From Malus domestica (Eukaryota > Streptophyta > Magnoliopsida > Rosales > Rosaceae), in the NCBI RefSeq assembly GCF_042453785.1, contig NC_091674.1, forward strand, positions 30,577,501 through 30,641,500: a stretch of DNA of 64,000 nucleotides, given 5' to 3'. The notes beneath the pieces are model-generated. The model saw nothing but the letters and a program-made list of their open reading frames with translations, had not been told where the DNA came from and did no database searches. Below are positions 39,439 to 52,400 of the stretch, piece after piece (within the stretch, counting starts at the first letter, position 1; the number at the start of each line of letters is the position of its first letter). A program made the translations under genes and the position numbers.

Positions 39439-40294
39439 GAGGTTTGCACCAAAAGAAGGCTGTCAAATAAGAGAGACAAAAGATGGAGCTGTTCCCCTGG
39501 AGACTATTGGTCTGCCCTTTGTTTTATTTCGGCAAGGGCGCAGAAGTTTCATTGTTTTTGGAAATGTTTGATGTAAGCGTAATTGCGGTGAGTGATGATG
39601 CGAACTGGTTTGGTGTTACTTTTGGAGAGATGGGGAAATTTGAGTTTAGATGAGTTGGAGAAGTTCTAAGCTGGTTGTAAGGAACGTGATGAGAGAGATA
39701 GATACAAATGTGGGAATATATCCCCGGTGATTTGCCTAGCTAGGGTTAGAATGCAACGTCTGGCAGTTTCAAAATACACTCGCCACCGCCACCGCCATGG
39801 TCATCGTCATCATGGGATCTGTTGCAGGCGTGGTACTGCAAACTTTAATATAGGCTGGCATGGATTTGGCTTGATCATTGACTTCACTAGACTAGAGCTT
39901 GACCTGGACTTTGGGATGCTTTGGTTTGTGTATATAATCGTAATAATAATTATGTAATCCAACTTATTACTTAATTGTTCTTGTACCTCAGCGAGTGTTT
40001 TGTACTCGAGGTTCTATTTTTGGACAACCCATCCCTCTAGAAACTAATAAGAATTATATTTATCCTCTTTATCTTTGTCTAAAGATCATCTGGAAAAATT
40101 AATTTGATTTGAAGATCGTTTAGTTATCTATGTAAATCATAGAAATTGACGCTTCATCATAAAGATTTTAATTGTTACTATAATCATTAATTTGTTGAAT
40201 ATATATGCATAACTCTCTAATTCAATCGAACTTTTCTTGAAATGACTTGTAAGAAATGATAGTGAGAACAATTTTGATTGTGACGTTTTTTTGG

Positions 40295-40680
40295 CAATAT
40301 GGAGAGTGCTCAATTACTTATAAGCACATGCAAGCTCTTCATTTTTCCGATGTCAGATTGATGATCTCTTAACAAGGCCCTCACGCGTGGCGAATTTTTA
40401 AGTTTTAAGTCTAACACTTTGACAATACAAATTAGATGTTGTGGAGCAGATGTGGCAAATTTTCAAGCTTAGCATGTAGACAACACAAATTGGGTGATAT
40501 GGAGTACGTCTGGCGGTTGAGCTTGACACAAGGGTAGTCTGCTCTAATATCATGAAGAAACTTGGAATTTCACGTAAAATCAATTTGCAATATAAAAAAG
40601 AGAATAGTAAGCTACTTATAAGCACATGTAAAATCTCTTTTTCCCATTGCGGGATTGATATTTCTCAACACGTTTGTACA
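40295..40680. mobile_element. Decayed TRIM-like element
   Basis: Two direct segments (about 40295-40380 and 40590-40675) share CTTATAAGCACATG and a GATTGATnTCTnAACA block. Between them, GCTCTAATATCATG is close to the reverse complement of an initiator tRNA-Met binding site, suggesting a minus-strand TRIM with ~85-100 bp LTRs. Highly diverged. Confidence 0.45.
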
Positions 40681-41149
40681 GTGAATTAATGTCAATGGAA
40701 ACGAGGATCAGAATAGACGAAGTAATATCCCTTTATAAAATTAATGGTCGATAATATTTCAATATTTAGGGAATTCTACACATAATGGACTGGCAAAAGA
40801 GACCCACCGGTCCTCCACCACCCCCTCCTCCGCCTCCACCTTCCACCGATATGAGCAAATGCTATGCTACGCGCTGCCCACGGTCCAATCCCAGTCATGA
40901 AAAATTGGGAACTCCACTTCTGGCCCCGTAAGAATTGGACAACGCATCACACGCAAACCCAAATTTTCACGCGCCTTCCAAAGTCCACAGTGAATTTTTT
41001 ATTTGGTTATGATATTCACACTCATTTTTACTTTATACACATCTTCTTTATTTACAATCATCAAATCGATTGAATTAAAAAAAATCAAAGAATATAAATT
41101 AACAAGAAGTGTGTGAGAAAATCCACATGCCCCTTTTTATTTTATTTTT

Positions 41150-41480
41150 GGCTTTTTATCCAGAATAGTCACTAAGATTATCATAACTTCTTACTTTGAC
41201 TCATGAGGTTTAAAATCGATATAAATGTTCTCTAAGTTTGTCCACCATCAATAATTTTGGTTATTCCTTGAAAAGTTTCCGTTAAATAAGGATAAAATGA
41301 CAAAAAAAAAAAAACTTATTGTTTTGTCAAATCATTTTGGCTCATTGTTTATTAAATTGAGAGTAACTTTATCATGTTGGACCTTATTTGACAGAAATTT
41401 TTCACGAAATGACCAAAATAATTGATGGTGAACAAGTTTAGAGACCGCTATTATCGATTTCAAATCTTAAGAATAAAAAA
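41150..41480. mobile_element. Foldback MITE, truncated copy
   Basis: Starts GGCTTTTTATCC and contains inverted arms (CACCATCAATAATTTTGGTTA at the left pairs with TGACCAAAATAATTGATGGTG at the right). It matches the layout of the complete copy at 47422-47789 but the right end is lost or decayed. Confidence 0.65.
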
Positions 41481-42799
41481 CATAACACGTTATGTGTTTC
41501 TATGTTAACATCCAACTAACACAACTGGAACACGATGACAATAGTCAGCTAGCATAATATGAATGAAAACTGTTTTCATTTGTATGACTAATTGTAGGTA
41601 TTAGTGTATTATTGATATTAATTTTTTTATGACTAATCGTAGGTTAAGTATTATTGATTTATCATGTATTATGATGTTACTTTTATAAAAAATTTCGTCT
41701 TACTGAAATTAAGTTGACACGAAAGCAGTACAAGTTAAGTACATAAATCGAAAAAATGAACAAATCTCCTTTTAAGAAATGAAGTACGTGTTGAATTTTT
41801 TTTTTCTTTTTCATTTCATGATGGTGGGAGAAGATGTCTTAATTGTTTTTTCACCATATTCTTATCAAATAAGAAAACACGGAGTGAGGAAGCAGACTGC
41901 AGAAGATGGCTTCATTTTTTCACATTATTCTTTTTTTACATTATTCCAATGAAGAAAGGAAAGACACAAAGAGGGGAATAAGACGTCAGAGAAAATTGGG
42001 AAGAAAAAGGGGAAAGAGGAGGAGATCAGAGGAAAAAATAAATCATTATGTTAATCTCACGGTGCATATTAGTTAGTTGGAAAAATAATTATGAGAGCTT
42101 AAATATGAAAAAAAAGGATAAAAAATTATACTTAAGGCTTATCATACGACAAAATTTTGAATAGATTATAGTGGCACTTAGCAAAATTTAACGACAAACA
42201 AAGTTCAACACAAGTTTTCCTCTCATAAACCAGTCTTGATTTTCCCTCCATTTTTTTTTTCAACAAAAGTAATTTCATTAACAACGCATACAATATTATT
42301 TATTAATTTCCGCTAAAAAAATTTAAATTTAGTAAAAAAAAAAATGAGCAAAAGATTCTCATTCAAAAGGGAATGCTCGATACCCGAACCATCAGAGTAA
42401 TTCATTACTTAAAATAAAAATAGCTATCTATATTCTATATATTCTTCTCTGTCGGCATATTAAACTACAATTAACCGTCTAAATATTGTCCTAGATAGAA
42501 CCTTTGGTTAATCATATATAATGATGTGCATGTGATGTTAGGTGGCCTTTTCATTGTTGAATTTTCAACACCATTTCAATAATCCTGACAATTGAATTGT
42601 TTTGACATGTAAATCTAAAGAATTTGAGAGGAAATCATCACACCATTCTATGCCAAATGTTTAAAACAAAACAAAATGTATTTATAGGGTTTATATTTCT
42701 GTCTTCATTTGCTCATTGGTGTCATCACTCTCGAACTTTCAGGCAATAAGCTACGACGAAAACGAGCTTTTTATTTTACTAAGCCATCATATTCATTAT

Positions 42800-43126
42800 T
42801 CACCCAAAAACGTTATTTTTATCACATATTTGTACCTCATTTGTACTTTTTTTTTTAAATAGAACCCACATGTATTGGTAAACCTTAACCGAGATGAAGT
42901 CATCCCTAGAGCCCAGAAGCGAAGCTATCTCTCTTGGGACTGGCCCATAAGAATCCATCTCATGATTATAACCTGCAATACAAAGCCTAACCATTGAAGT
43001 CACTGAAGCTGTTGAATGACCTCTGAGAAGGAATAAGAGCCACTCGTAGAAGAACATGAAAGATTGAGACTTACTTATTCGTGGATAGCTCTTTAAAGAT
43101 AATGATCCTACCTCTATTAGAGACAT
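42800..43126 (-). other. Unrecognised 108-codon ORF with splice-like signals
   Basis: Starts with ATG at 43126. A central part encoding GYNHEMDSYGPVPREIASLL and GSRDDFIS is preceded by TTGCAG and followed by GTTAAG, as if it were an exon. I do not recognise the protein. It may be a gene remnant, an exon of an unannotated gene, or chance. Confidence 0.2.
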
Positions 43127-46100
43127 GGTACAAATAGATGATAAATGTACCCTTATTTATGTCACTTTTTATTTGGTTTAGTTTATAAATCATTTGATAA
43201 GTATCGTTTTCAGTTTTTATTTTTATTACAGCTAAAAATTATTTACGAATAGAATTGTTATTATCTAAAGATCAATTACAAACCCAACTTATAATAGAAA
43301 AAATATTTCCATCTTATAGAATATAGACCACAATTAATTTTTGTGATAACTACAGAACTTTTATATTTGCTACCAATGCTTTACATATATAATTATAAGA
43401 TATTAATAAAAATGTTGCAGTCCGTTGATATCAAATGAGAATATGATGATGACAAGACAACATTTGACACGTCCCAATCCCGATGTTATTTGTGAGTAGA
43501 CTCCTTCTAAAATGCATGTTTCAAACCAAATATCATAGCTCCAACGTTTTGCTTAAGTTTTCATGGTCTCTGCAATTTTAGCTCCAGTTCACGGCCGGCT
43601 GGGCTAAAACTTAACTGTATAAGCAGAACAAAAAATGTCGTCTGGGCATTAGGCGCTGCGCAGCTGCTGCCGAGTCAAGTTGCAGCATTTCGTCTAACAC
43701 ATGAAACACCCCTGCATGTAACTCACCATCTTCTTTTTTCTCCTTAATTTCTTATATGAATGTATATGTATATTTAAGAGAGAGAGAAATTAGCTGCTAA
43801 TCCGTTTTTGGTATATTCCCATGCATGCAAGACATTGGAGTTAATCCATTTTTTAACATAACAAAAAAATTTTGGTATATTCTCATGCATGCGAAAATTG
43901 GGAATCAAACCAACATTCTCACTTCCAATTATTTCCAAATTTAAAGGAAAAAAATTGGTTCTATAACCTGTCACGCAAAATAACTTAAATAAAATATAAA
44001 AGTAAAATTAATAAGAAGAAATTAATTGCTGAAACTTTGCGTGTGTGCGTACGTGCATGCATGGACCATATGGTCCAATACATCTCCTGCAAACTTTATA
44101 TGATATGATTTGACATTTGCACGCAATAAAACCACGAAAAGTCATGTTTAATTTGTGAGAGAAAAATGGGATTTAATTAAATTATGTGATGTAAAAACAC
44201 AACTATTAAGTATATACTTTTCATCAATTTTTAGAGGTCCAGAAGCTCCCGTATGATCCCAGGTAATTAGGGCATTTGGAATAGGACAAAAGCAAAAAGG
44301 TTTACTCTTTATCTATATCTGAAGACTTCAGTTATGCTGCCTGATCAACAGCTCTTCTTTTCGTCATCCTAATGTGGATAAAAAGAATAAGGAGAACATA
44401 AAGCTTAAGACAAATTGGCTGTGCAGATGCAAAGCCTCCAGCTTGAGAGAAATATACTCCAGCCTCCAGCTAATCATTTTCTGATGAACCCGAAGAACCT
44501 TTGAAAAGGTACAATATGTGAAGTCATTGTCATTTTGATCAATAAAAAAAAAAAAGAGAAAAACAAAACTTAGATGCTTTTTTAATTATTTAGTAAAGTT
44601 GATGTACATATATCAAGAAACCGATATGTCATGCATGTCTAATTTTCTTTTTCATAAATTTGTAATTACGTTTTATTGATTCATATGTTATAATACAAGT
44701 GAATAATGACATTTAAGAAAAAATTAACCATACAAGACGGCTAAAGGGATCAAAAAACACTATGAAATAAAATAAAATAAAATAAAACTCACATCAAAAC
44801 ATTTAAGCAATACCCAAAACCAAACCCATACAATACAACCCACAATATAAAAACCCTACTTTAACCCACAACCCTAAACCTAAGCAGCGCCACCATATAT
44901 TTTTTTGCATATTGCCATAAAAGAACCTGAAGAACAATGGAGGGATATGCAGACTCAAATTTGGTCTTAAAAAATTTAGTTGCACATAAAAACGACCAAT
45001 AGTCTTGATTCACTCGTACTATGACATATGAATAAGTAAAACAGAATCATATTTTAGAAAAAGAAAATTTGGCATGCATCACTTGTATGTTTCTACAGAG
45101 TATACCTCAACAAAGTCCTTCAAATCTATGATGCATCGAGGTTTAGTGAACTTGACATGAGAAGAAAGTCCTCAATGGGGAACTCAGATGGTGAGCTATG
45201 CTCAGATCAAATAACCACAAGAGGATATTATTCACTAGAAGAAAGACATAAATGAGTGGAAAAAAATAAAATAAAATTAGGAGGGGAAGGGAGGAAGTAT
45301 AAGCGCTAGCTCTGCCTCCTCTCATTGGTGGCTAGAGTCAGAGAAGGAAAAGAATGATCGACAGTGGATGATGATCTTATATATAAATAAACAGATATAA
45401 TTACTAATACGTATTATAACATATACGAACTAATAAAAAACACACCCCAAAAGCTGACTCCAAAACCAGTAATATTTATTGGTCAACAATCAAACTTCAC
45501 TAATATTTTGGGTTTATGCGTGGAAAAAAACCCCTACATTACATAGCTGTAATCCATTTTTCTCCTCCCGCGTGCCTTGAACAATTGAATACTTCTAATT
45601 TGTACGGCCGTTGTCGTAAAATTTGGTCCATATTATTATATTCTGAGTGCAATAGTGCATACCATGTACTCTTCCATCTCGAGGCCACATGCATCAAGCT
45701 TATTATTTTTAAAAGAAAATTAATGAAAAAGATTTGAAAATTTTGAGTTTTAACGATAATGACAAAATAAAAGGTAAAATAAGTACCATGATTGACCTTT
45801 TTGTGTAAAAATGTGATTTTTCGTTAAAGTGAACAATACCTAGAATTTTTTGTTAAAGTTCCCTATTTTTAATAGACGAGGTAACAAATCACTTAGGCGA
45901 GATTTTTCAATATTGTTGGAATACGGGACAAAACACCAAATGCTATTATTATATATAATTAGAGTGACACTTAAAAAAATTTATTTACTCTAATCTTATA
46001 ATGACATGCAATGTTCCGTCTCTTATTCTAACACACTGAAAAATCTCTAAATCACTTGGGTTTGTTTATCTTCGAGCTATGAGCTTTGAATTTAACTGGT

Positions 46101-47421
46101 TAACTACATTTTCAAGAGATTAATAATAAAAACTTTGTACTTTGTTATTTACCTTTGAAGATCTATTCTTAATTTATATTGAGAAAAAAAATCATACATA
46201 ACTTTGTTCTTTTCCAAATACTGTGACATTTTCAGTACGTATCCTAGCTATCCTTGTGTTCTTTGATGTAGGACTCACAAACCTGAATATAAAAGTGGAT
46301 TGTTCAACTAAATTTGATTTATTTGTATTTTCCATTGTAGAGGGCATGCGTATATGCGTGCGTGTGCATGTATGTATATGTATCTGTTGTACATAATATA
46401 TACTTTTATATTTGTTGGCTTGAATTATATATTGGATTATGTATCTATCAATATATATATAGACAAGCTAATAAATATAACAATTCAGTTTATCTTCAAT
46501 GACACACCCCAACCGAAATGTCCACGTGTGCATCTGAATCGTGATGTGCTAGCTTCGTCACTTGTTTAGCTTCGTCACATGAACATTGTCATTCAAGCAC
46601 ACAAAAAAAAAAAAATTAAAAAAAAAAATCTATGTGTTCAACCTGCTAGGACCCATTCCTTGCGCAAGATTGTGGTCATTGTGTTGTGTACAACACAAAT
46701 AAAAAATTCCTCCCTAAAATATAACATGCTTTATTGTCACATGGCCCGCAAATACAATATCTCTCCAAAAAATATGAGGTTGCTGAAGAATTATTGCGAA
46801 TAAAAGAGATGATAAAAAAAATAAAAAATAAATAAAGATGAGGTTGCAAGCTGAATTTATTAGTATTGAGAGAAAATTTAAATACTTTATTGGAGAAAAA
46901 AGATACACGAAATGTTTTCAAACATTGGAAAAGTACAGTTGAACAAGTAGCAAAATGGAATTTCCCCACCAACAAAACAAAATATTTAATTAGAGCCCGT
47001 TATAGGAAATTTATATGTTTTTTGTTTTTATTGAACGTATGTGAAACTGTAAATACGACATGAAGAAAATTCGACATATTTCCTAATTTGTACTTAGAAT
47101 TAGAATTAAGAAGTTATACTCCGCTTATTTACGTGTTTATTAACCATAAATAGACAAGTGAGGCCATTACAAAATACGAAATTTAATTTAATTTTTGTTT
47201 GTTTATACAAGCAATATTGAGGAATGGAGACTCACGGTGCAAGTTGAATCATTTGACTCTTGGTTTTGAAAGAATTGGACTCTTTAGGAGAGGTGGTATT
47301 AGAATATAGAGTTAGAGTTCATTACTTTTTAGGAAATTAATTTTGCACGCATGTTTTCTCCTCTCGCACGTTTTCTTCGTTGTTGTCCCTCAATTCTTCT
47401 CTGACTTATGCAATTCAAAAT

Positions 47422-47789
47422 GGCTTTTTAGCCAAAATAGTTATTGAGGTTTGCATAACTTATTATTTTGATTTTTGAGATTTGAAATCAATAGAAGTGG
47501 TCCCTGAGTTTATCCACTATCACTCATTTTGGTCATTCAATGAAAAATTATATTAAATAAGGACCAAAATAACAAAAATGCCCTCAATTTAATAAACAAT
47601 TGGCCAAATGATTCGACAAAAATTGAGGGTATTTTTATCATTTTAGCCTTATTTAATGGAGATTTTTCATGGAATTATCAAAATGATTGATGATGGACAA
47701 ACTCAGGGACTATATCTATTGATGTCAAATCTTAGGGACCAAAGTGAAGAATTATACAAATCTCAATGATCATTTTAGCTAAAAAAACC
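47422..47789. mobile_element. 368-bp MULE-type foldback MITE
   Basis: A perfect 9-bp target duplication ATTCAAAAT (47413-47421 and 47790-47798). Arms of about 150 bp are complementary, starting GGCTTTTTAGCCAAAAT and GGTTTTTTTAGCTAAAAT (inverse). Non-coding; same family as 41150-41480. Confidence 0.85.
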
Positions 47790-48670
47790 ATTCAAAATAA
47801 ACATGCATGGGGATAAAAATGATGTGAAGAAATCACTTCATTATTTTTGCTCATTATGCCATGACCATTATTTATCAAATTTAAACTAAAGCATATACAA
47901 TAAATTATTGAGAACATTGCCATTTTGGTAATCAAATTGGTTCTTATTTTAATTCAGGTGAATGAGTAAACAACTTATATCATATCATTCCAAATAATTT
48001 TGATAAAATCAATACTATACTTTTTAATATGCATGAAGAGAGGTAAGAACTCATGTGCATGGAGAGAGTACATCCATTCTATCCAACGTGGCCTTCCATT
48101 TATTCGAGACGATAAAATTTTCAGTGTGACGGAAACACGATATTATACACCAATTGTCATAATACTTGGTTGTAATTTTTGTTTTTTTTTAATTTTCAAC
48201 TAATTGTATTATGACACTTGAAAATTCAATCGTTTTTCCGGCATACTGAAAAATTTGTTGTTCAAGATAATTTAGTATACAAGTTCAAAGAGAATTTGGT
48301 GAATTAAATCTCCTAATTAATTAAATTATATAAACATGTCATTTAATGGTGTTGATACCATATTCTGCAGTTAGGAGTTGGGTGTGAATTTTTTCACCGG
48401 CAGTTCAAGTGAGTTTTGTCCTTTAGATCCAAAAGTGACGTTTAAATCAAAACGGACAAGACCTTTATTTTGCTCGAAATAGCAAATACTTTGCCCAATC
48501 TGTTCTGCTAATTCCCATATTCCATTTTCTCTTACAGTTTAACTTTTACCACACATCTTCCCAACTCATGCCAATTCCCACCACCACCCCCTAAATTTTT
48601 GGTACTTCCAGTTCCCCAACGGAATGACTGAATTAGAGAACCAGTTTTATACACAAATATGTGTGTATGT

Positions 48671-48699
48671 AGAGAGAGAGAGAGAGGAGAGAGAGAGAG
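48671..48699 (+). repeat. GA microsatellite upstream of Raf-like kinase
   Basis: AG dinucleotides with one interruption, followed at 48779-48810 by CT-rich tracts that probably belong to the transcribed leader. Confidence 0.85.
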
Positions 48700-49069
48700 C
48701 GGCTGGATGTGCTTGTGTTTCCCACCCCCACCAATTTAACCTTTCTATGGGACTGAATTATCCTTGAAAAGCTTGTTCCTCTCTCTCTCTCTTACTTTCT
48801 CTCTCCTCACCTCAACTCAAGGTGGGTCATTCTCTTCGAGGTCCTACGCTCCCACTTGCTGGTCTTTGCTGTCTTCTGCCTCTGCTACCTGCCCCCCTTT
48901 TTTTCTCTTTTTTTTTTCTTTCTTTTTTTTCAAAGTTCATACTAATACCAATACCCTTCTCTCTTTTCTCTATGCTTTTTTTTTTCTTTCTGTTTTTGAA
49001 TACAAAGAAAGAAGAAGATCCATTTCTCTCTCTGTTTTCGGAAAAAGTTTGCTTCTTGGAGGAGGTAAC

Positions 49070-49443
49070 ATGGATCAAAGTTTTGATATTTGATTGATAC
49101 AATCCTGTTGTGGGTATTTGTTTCTGGGTTGAATTTGTATTGCTTTGTGGAAAAGTACTTTCAATCTAAGCATCTGGAGTTTTCTTGGTATTGGTAAAGG
49201 TTGAAACTTTACTGGGGTATTGCTTGGAATGGTGATTTCTGGCTTTTGGATATGAGTGGGGGTTTTTGACCCTGTGAAGGGCTCTGTGAAGTGCTTCTGC
49301 AAAAAGGGCTTTTTGGATTGCTTTTCAGTTTGCTTGCTTTGTGGTGATATAGTGCTTAGGATTTCATGCTTGGTCCAAGACAATGGAGATGTTTATGGCC
49401 AGATTTTTATTTCTTTGGCCTTCGATTTTGTTGTGACTTATGA
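49070..49443 (+). promoter_or_regulatory. Leader with several upstream ORFs (Raf-like kinase)
   Basis: Upstream ATGs open short frames at 49070-49093 (7 codons), 49229-49255 (8), 49252-49269 (5), 49366-49443 (25) and 49383-49436 (17), all closing before the main ATG at 49451. A leader intron removing some of them cannot be excluded (a possible donor GTAACA is at 49065). Confidence 0.5.
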
Positions 49444-49450
49444 AAACGAT

Positions 49451-52400
49451 ATGAAGAACCTTCTTAAGAAACTGCATATCATGTCCAACCAATCAGAAGA
49501 TTCGGAAGGGTCTGCAGCTTCATCAAGGGGCCGAAAGTCTATTAGCAAGTCATCCCCCGAAACCGAAAGGCTTTTGCACTCGAGGTCCCATCAGGGTTCT
49601 GAGCATAAACCCTTCTCGGGGATTTCGGGTTGGTTGAATTCAGTTGCCAATAAGCATGGCCCTAGTCCCCCATCATCTTCGAATGTCAACAGGGCAGCGA
49701 GAGTGGAGCAGCCACCTGATGCAGCTGTTAGTGGGAGTGGTTTAGATGTTGTTTCGGATACAGGTAGGCGCGATTCGGGGTCTAGTACCTCGAGGGATGC
49801 TGATATAGCAGAAGAGTATCAGATTCAATTGGCTTTGGAATTGAGTGCTAGGGAGGATCCAGAGGCAGTTCAGATTGAGGCTGTTAAGCAGATTAGCTTG
49901 GGGTCTTGTGCTCCTGATAATACTCCAGCTGAAGTTATAGCATACCGCTATTGGGTACGTTTCTTTTCATGTACTACTCTGAATGAATTTCGGTTGACTT
50001 ACTGTTCATTACCTGCGAATACATTCAAACTAGACCGAACGGTGATCAACATTCCTTCATTAAATTTAAACTTGGAATTTGTTTGGTTAGTCAAATTTCT
50101 GCTTATAATATGCCGGAAACTATATACAGAGAAACGAATTTCAGTTGTCATCTGTCCGTAGATGATAGTATTCTAAGTACTAGGCTTTAGTTACCTTTGT
50201 CGCCAAAAGTGTGGAAAAAAGTTTGTACCGAAAGGTATTGGTGTCAACATCATTGCTCCTGTGATCCTTGCCTCTTCATTACCTGTGATGAATGAGACAC
50301 CGGAGACCTTTTATTGATAACCTTCTAGCAGTTTGAACAATGTAGTTGTAAGTCATCATCAACGGTGCTGTGTCACATCTACATCTACTTGTGCCAAAGC
50401 ACGAGTAGTCAATATACACAATCTATACCTGTACAAAAATTGGGAAAGGAAGTGGGTGAAGGGTGGGTTGGACTTCTACATTTTGGGAAGGAATAAATAG
50501 ATTCCTAGTGTCAGGAACAACTGCCAAAAACTGGAGTATTCCTGCCCTGTCTGCTCATCAACATGGCTATACTGAAAATTTAACCCTTCAACCTAGAAGC
50601 TCACATCTGTGTTCTACTTCTATGTTATGTTTTCGCTGGCAACATGTAGTGGTTCTTGAATTTAATTGTCTCTTCAGTTTTGTAATGTTTAATTCCGTCT
50701 CATATCGTAGATTTATCCATTCTTCACAGAATTACAATGCTCTTAGCTATGATGACAAGGTCATGGATGGTTTCTATGATCTGTATGGAATATTGACGGA
50801 GTCAACCTCCGAAAGAATGCCTTCCCTTGTTGATCTGCAAGGAACACCTTTGTCAGATAGTGTCACCTGGGAAGCAGTTTTGGTCAATAGAGCTGCCGAT
50901 GCGAAGTTGTTGAAACTTGAACTGGTGGCCCTAGAAATGGCTGTAAAGTCAAGTTCAGATCCTCTGGCTTTTCTAAACAGCAATCTGGTGCGAAAACTTG
51001 CTCTTTTAGTTGCTGACCATATGGGTGGACCAGTTGCGAATCCTGAAAACATGTTGAGAGAATGGCAAAATCTTAGTTACAGTTTGAAAGGAACCATTGG
51101 TAGCATGGTTTTGCCACTTGGTTCTCTGACGATTGGATTAGCTCGACATCGTGCATTGTTGTTCAAGGTACTTGCTCTCAACAGTGGCATGTATGCTTTG
51201 TTCCATCATATTTTTTTCATTACTGGTTGCTTATCACTCACCTGTTATGTTGGTAACTAGGTTTTGGCTGATAGTGTGAGCATCCCATGCCGGTTGGTGA
51301 AAGGACAACAATACACCGGGTCCAGTGATGTGGCAATGAACTTTGTAAAAGTTGATGATAGGTAACTTTTCTTACAAGTTTGTCACCTTTAATGAAGACA
51401 AGTCCTTGATTACATGGTGTTTTTGCCTTTTTTTTTTCCATGCCTTAAGAAATGATTCTACAAGCACATATAAGCTATTTTGGATGTGTTAATTGTCAAA
51501 TATTGCCGAAAATGTTCTCGCCATTAAAGTGTGTTTCTTTATGTTTTTCTCATTTGAAGTTCCACAATCTTAATCTGTTTTTAAGGTATGTACAATGTGA
51601 ATTTCAGGGAGTATATTGTTGATCTGATGGCAGACCCTGGCACACTTATTCCATCTGATGCAGCTGGATCACATATAGAATATGATGAATCTTACTTTTC
51701 TGCCAGTCCTTTGTCTAGAGACATTGATTCCTCTCATGTTGCTTCTTCCAGTAGTGGAGTTGGGAGTTCGTTTGAAGAACATTCAGACTTTGGTACATTA
51801 GAGAAGAAATCCAGGTTAAGGAATTTTGCTTCTTCCACAAGGGATTCCGAAGAGAGAGAAGAACCAGCTTCTCGTGATCTACCCAGACCAACTGAATTCG
51901 AGGAACAACCCAAGATGCCTTCAGATGAATTTAGATATGCCTCTGACGTAGAAAAGATGCTGGTGCAGGAACTTCCAGAAAAGCCAAATTATCCTTTTGC
52001 GCATACGAGATCCCCTTCATGGACTGAAGGTGTTAGATCTCCAGCCGTTAATAAAAAGCAGGTTAAGGATGTTTCTAAATACATGATTGTTGCTGCCAAG
52101 GAGAATCCAAATCTAGCTCAAAAGCTTCATGATGTTTTACGTGAGAGTGGTGTTGTTGCTCCCCCGAACTTGTTTAGGGAAATATATCCAGAGGAGTTAG
52201 ATGTGTCAACAGTCGAGACCAAACGCCGGGCAGAAGATAAGAACGAAAATAAAGAAAGGTTTGGAACACAAAAATTTAAAAGTCAAGATGATAAAAGGCC
52301 AGCTCACTTTCTGCCTCCTTTGCCTCAGCAAAGGGTGAATCTTAAAGCTAGTACTTCCGGTCAACCGGAGATTCTTAAGCCTGTGGAAGGTTTAGGCGTC

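Larger units (their letters stand above)
38786..48660. other. Gene-poor 10-kb stretch
   Basis: No confident gene. Contents I can support: GA-rich repeats (39230-39438), a decayed TRIM-like element (40295-40680), two members of a foldback family (41150-41480 and 47422-47789), and a weak exon-like ORF (42800-43126, minus). A phrase GACACGTCCCAATCCCGAT near 43469 resembles the start of some plant LTRs but no partner was found. The rest is AT-rich DNA. Confidence 0.5.

Noticed and set aside
48764..49102. ORFs of 91-109 codons in the CT-rich leader of the Raf-like kinase
   Set aside because: Ser/Leu/Phe-rich translation of pyrimidine tracts, mostly without ATG; consistent with a transcribed leader.
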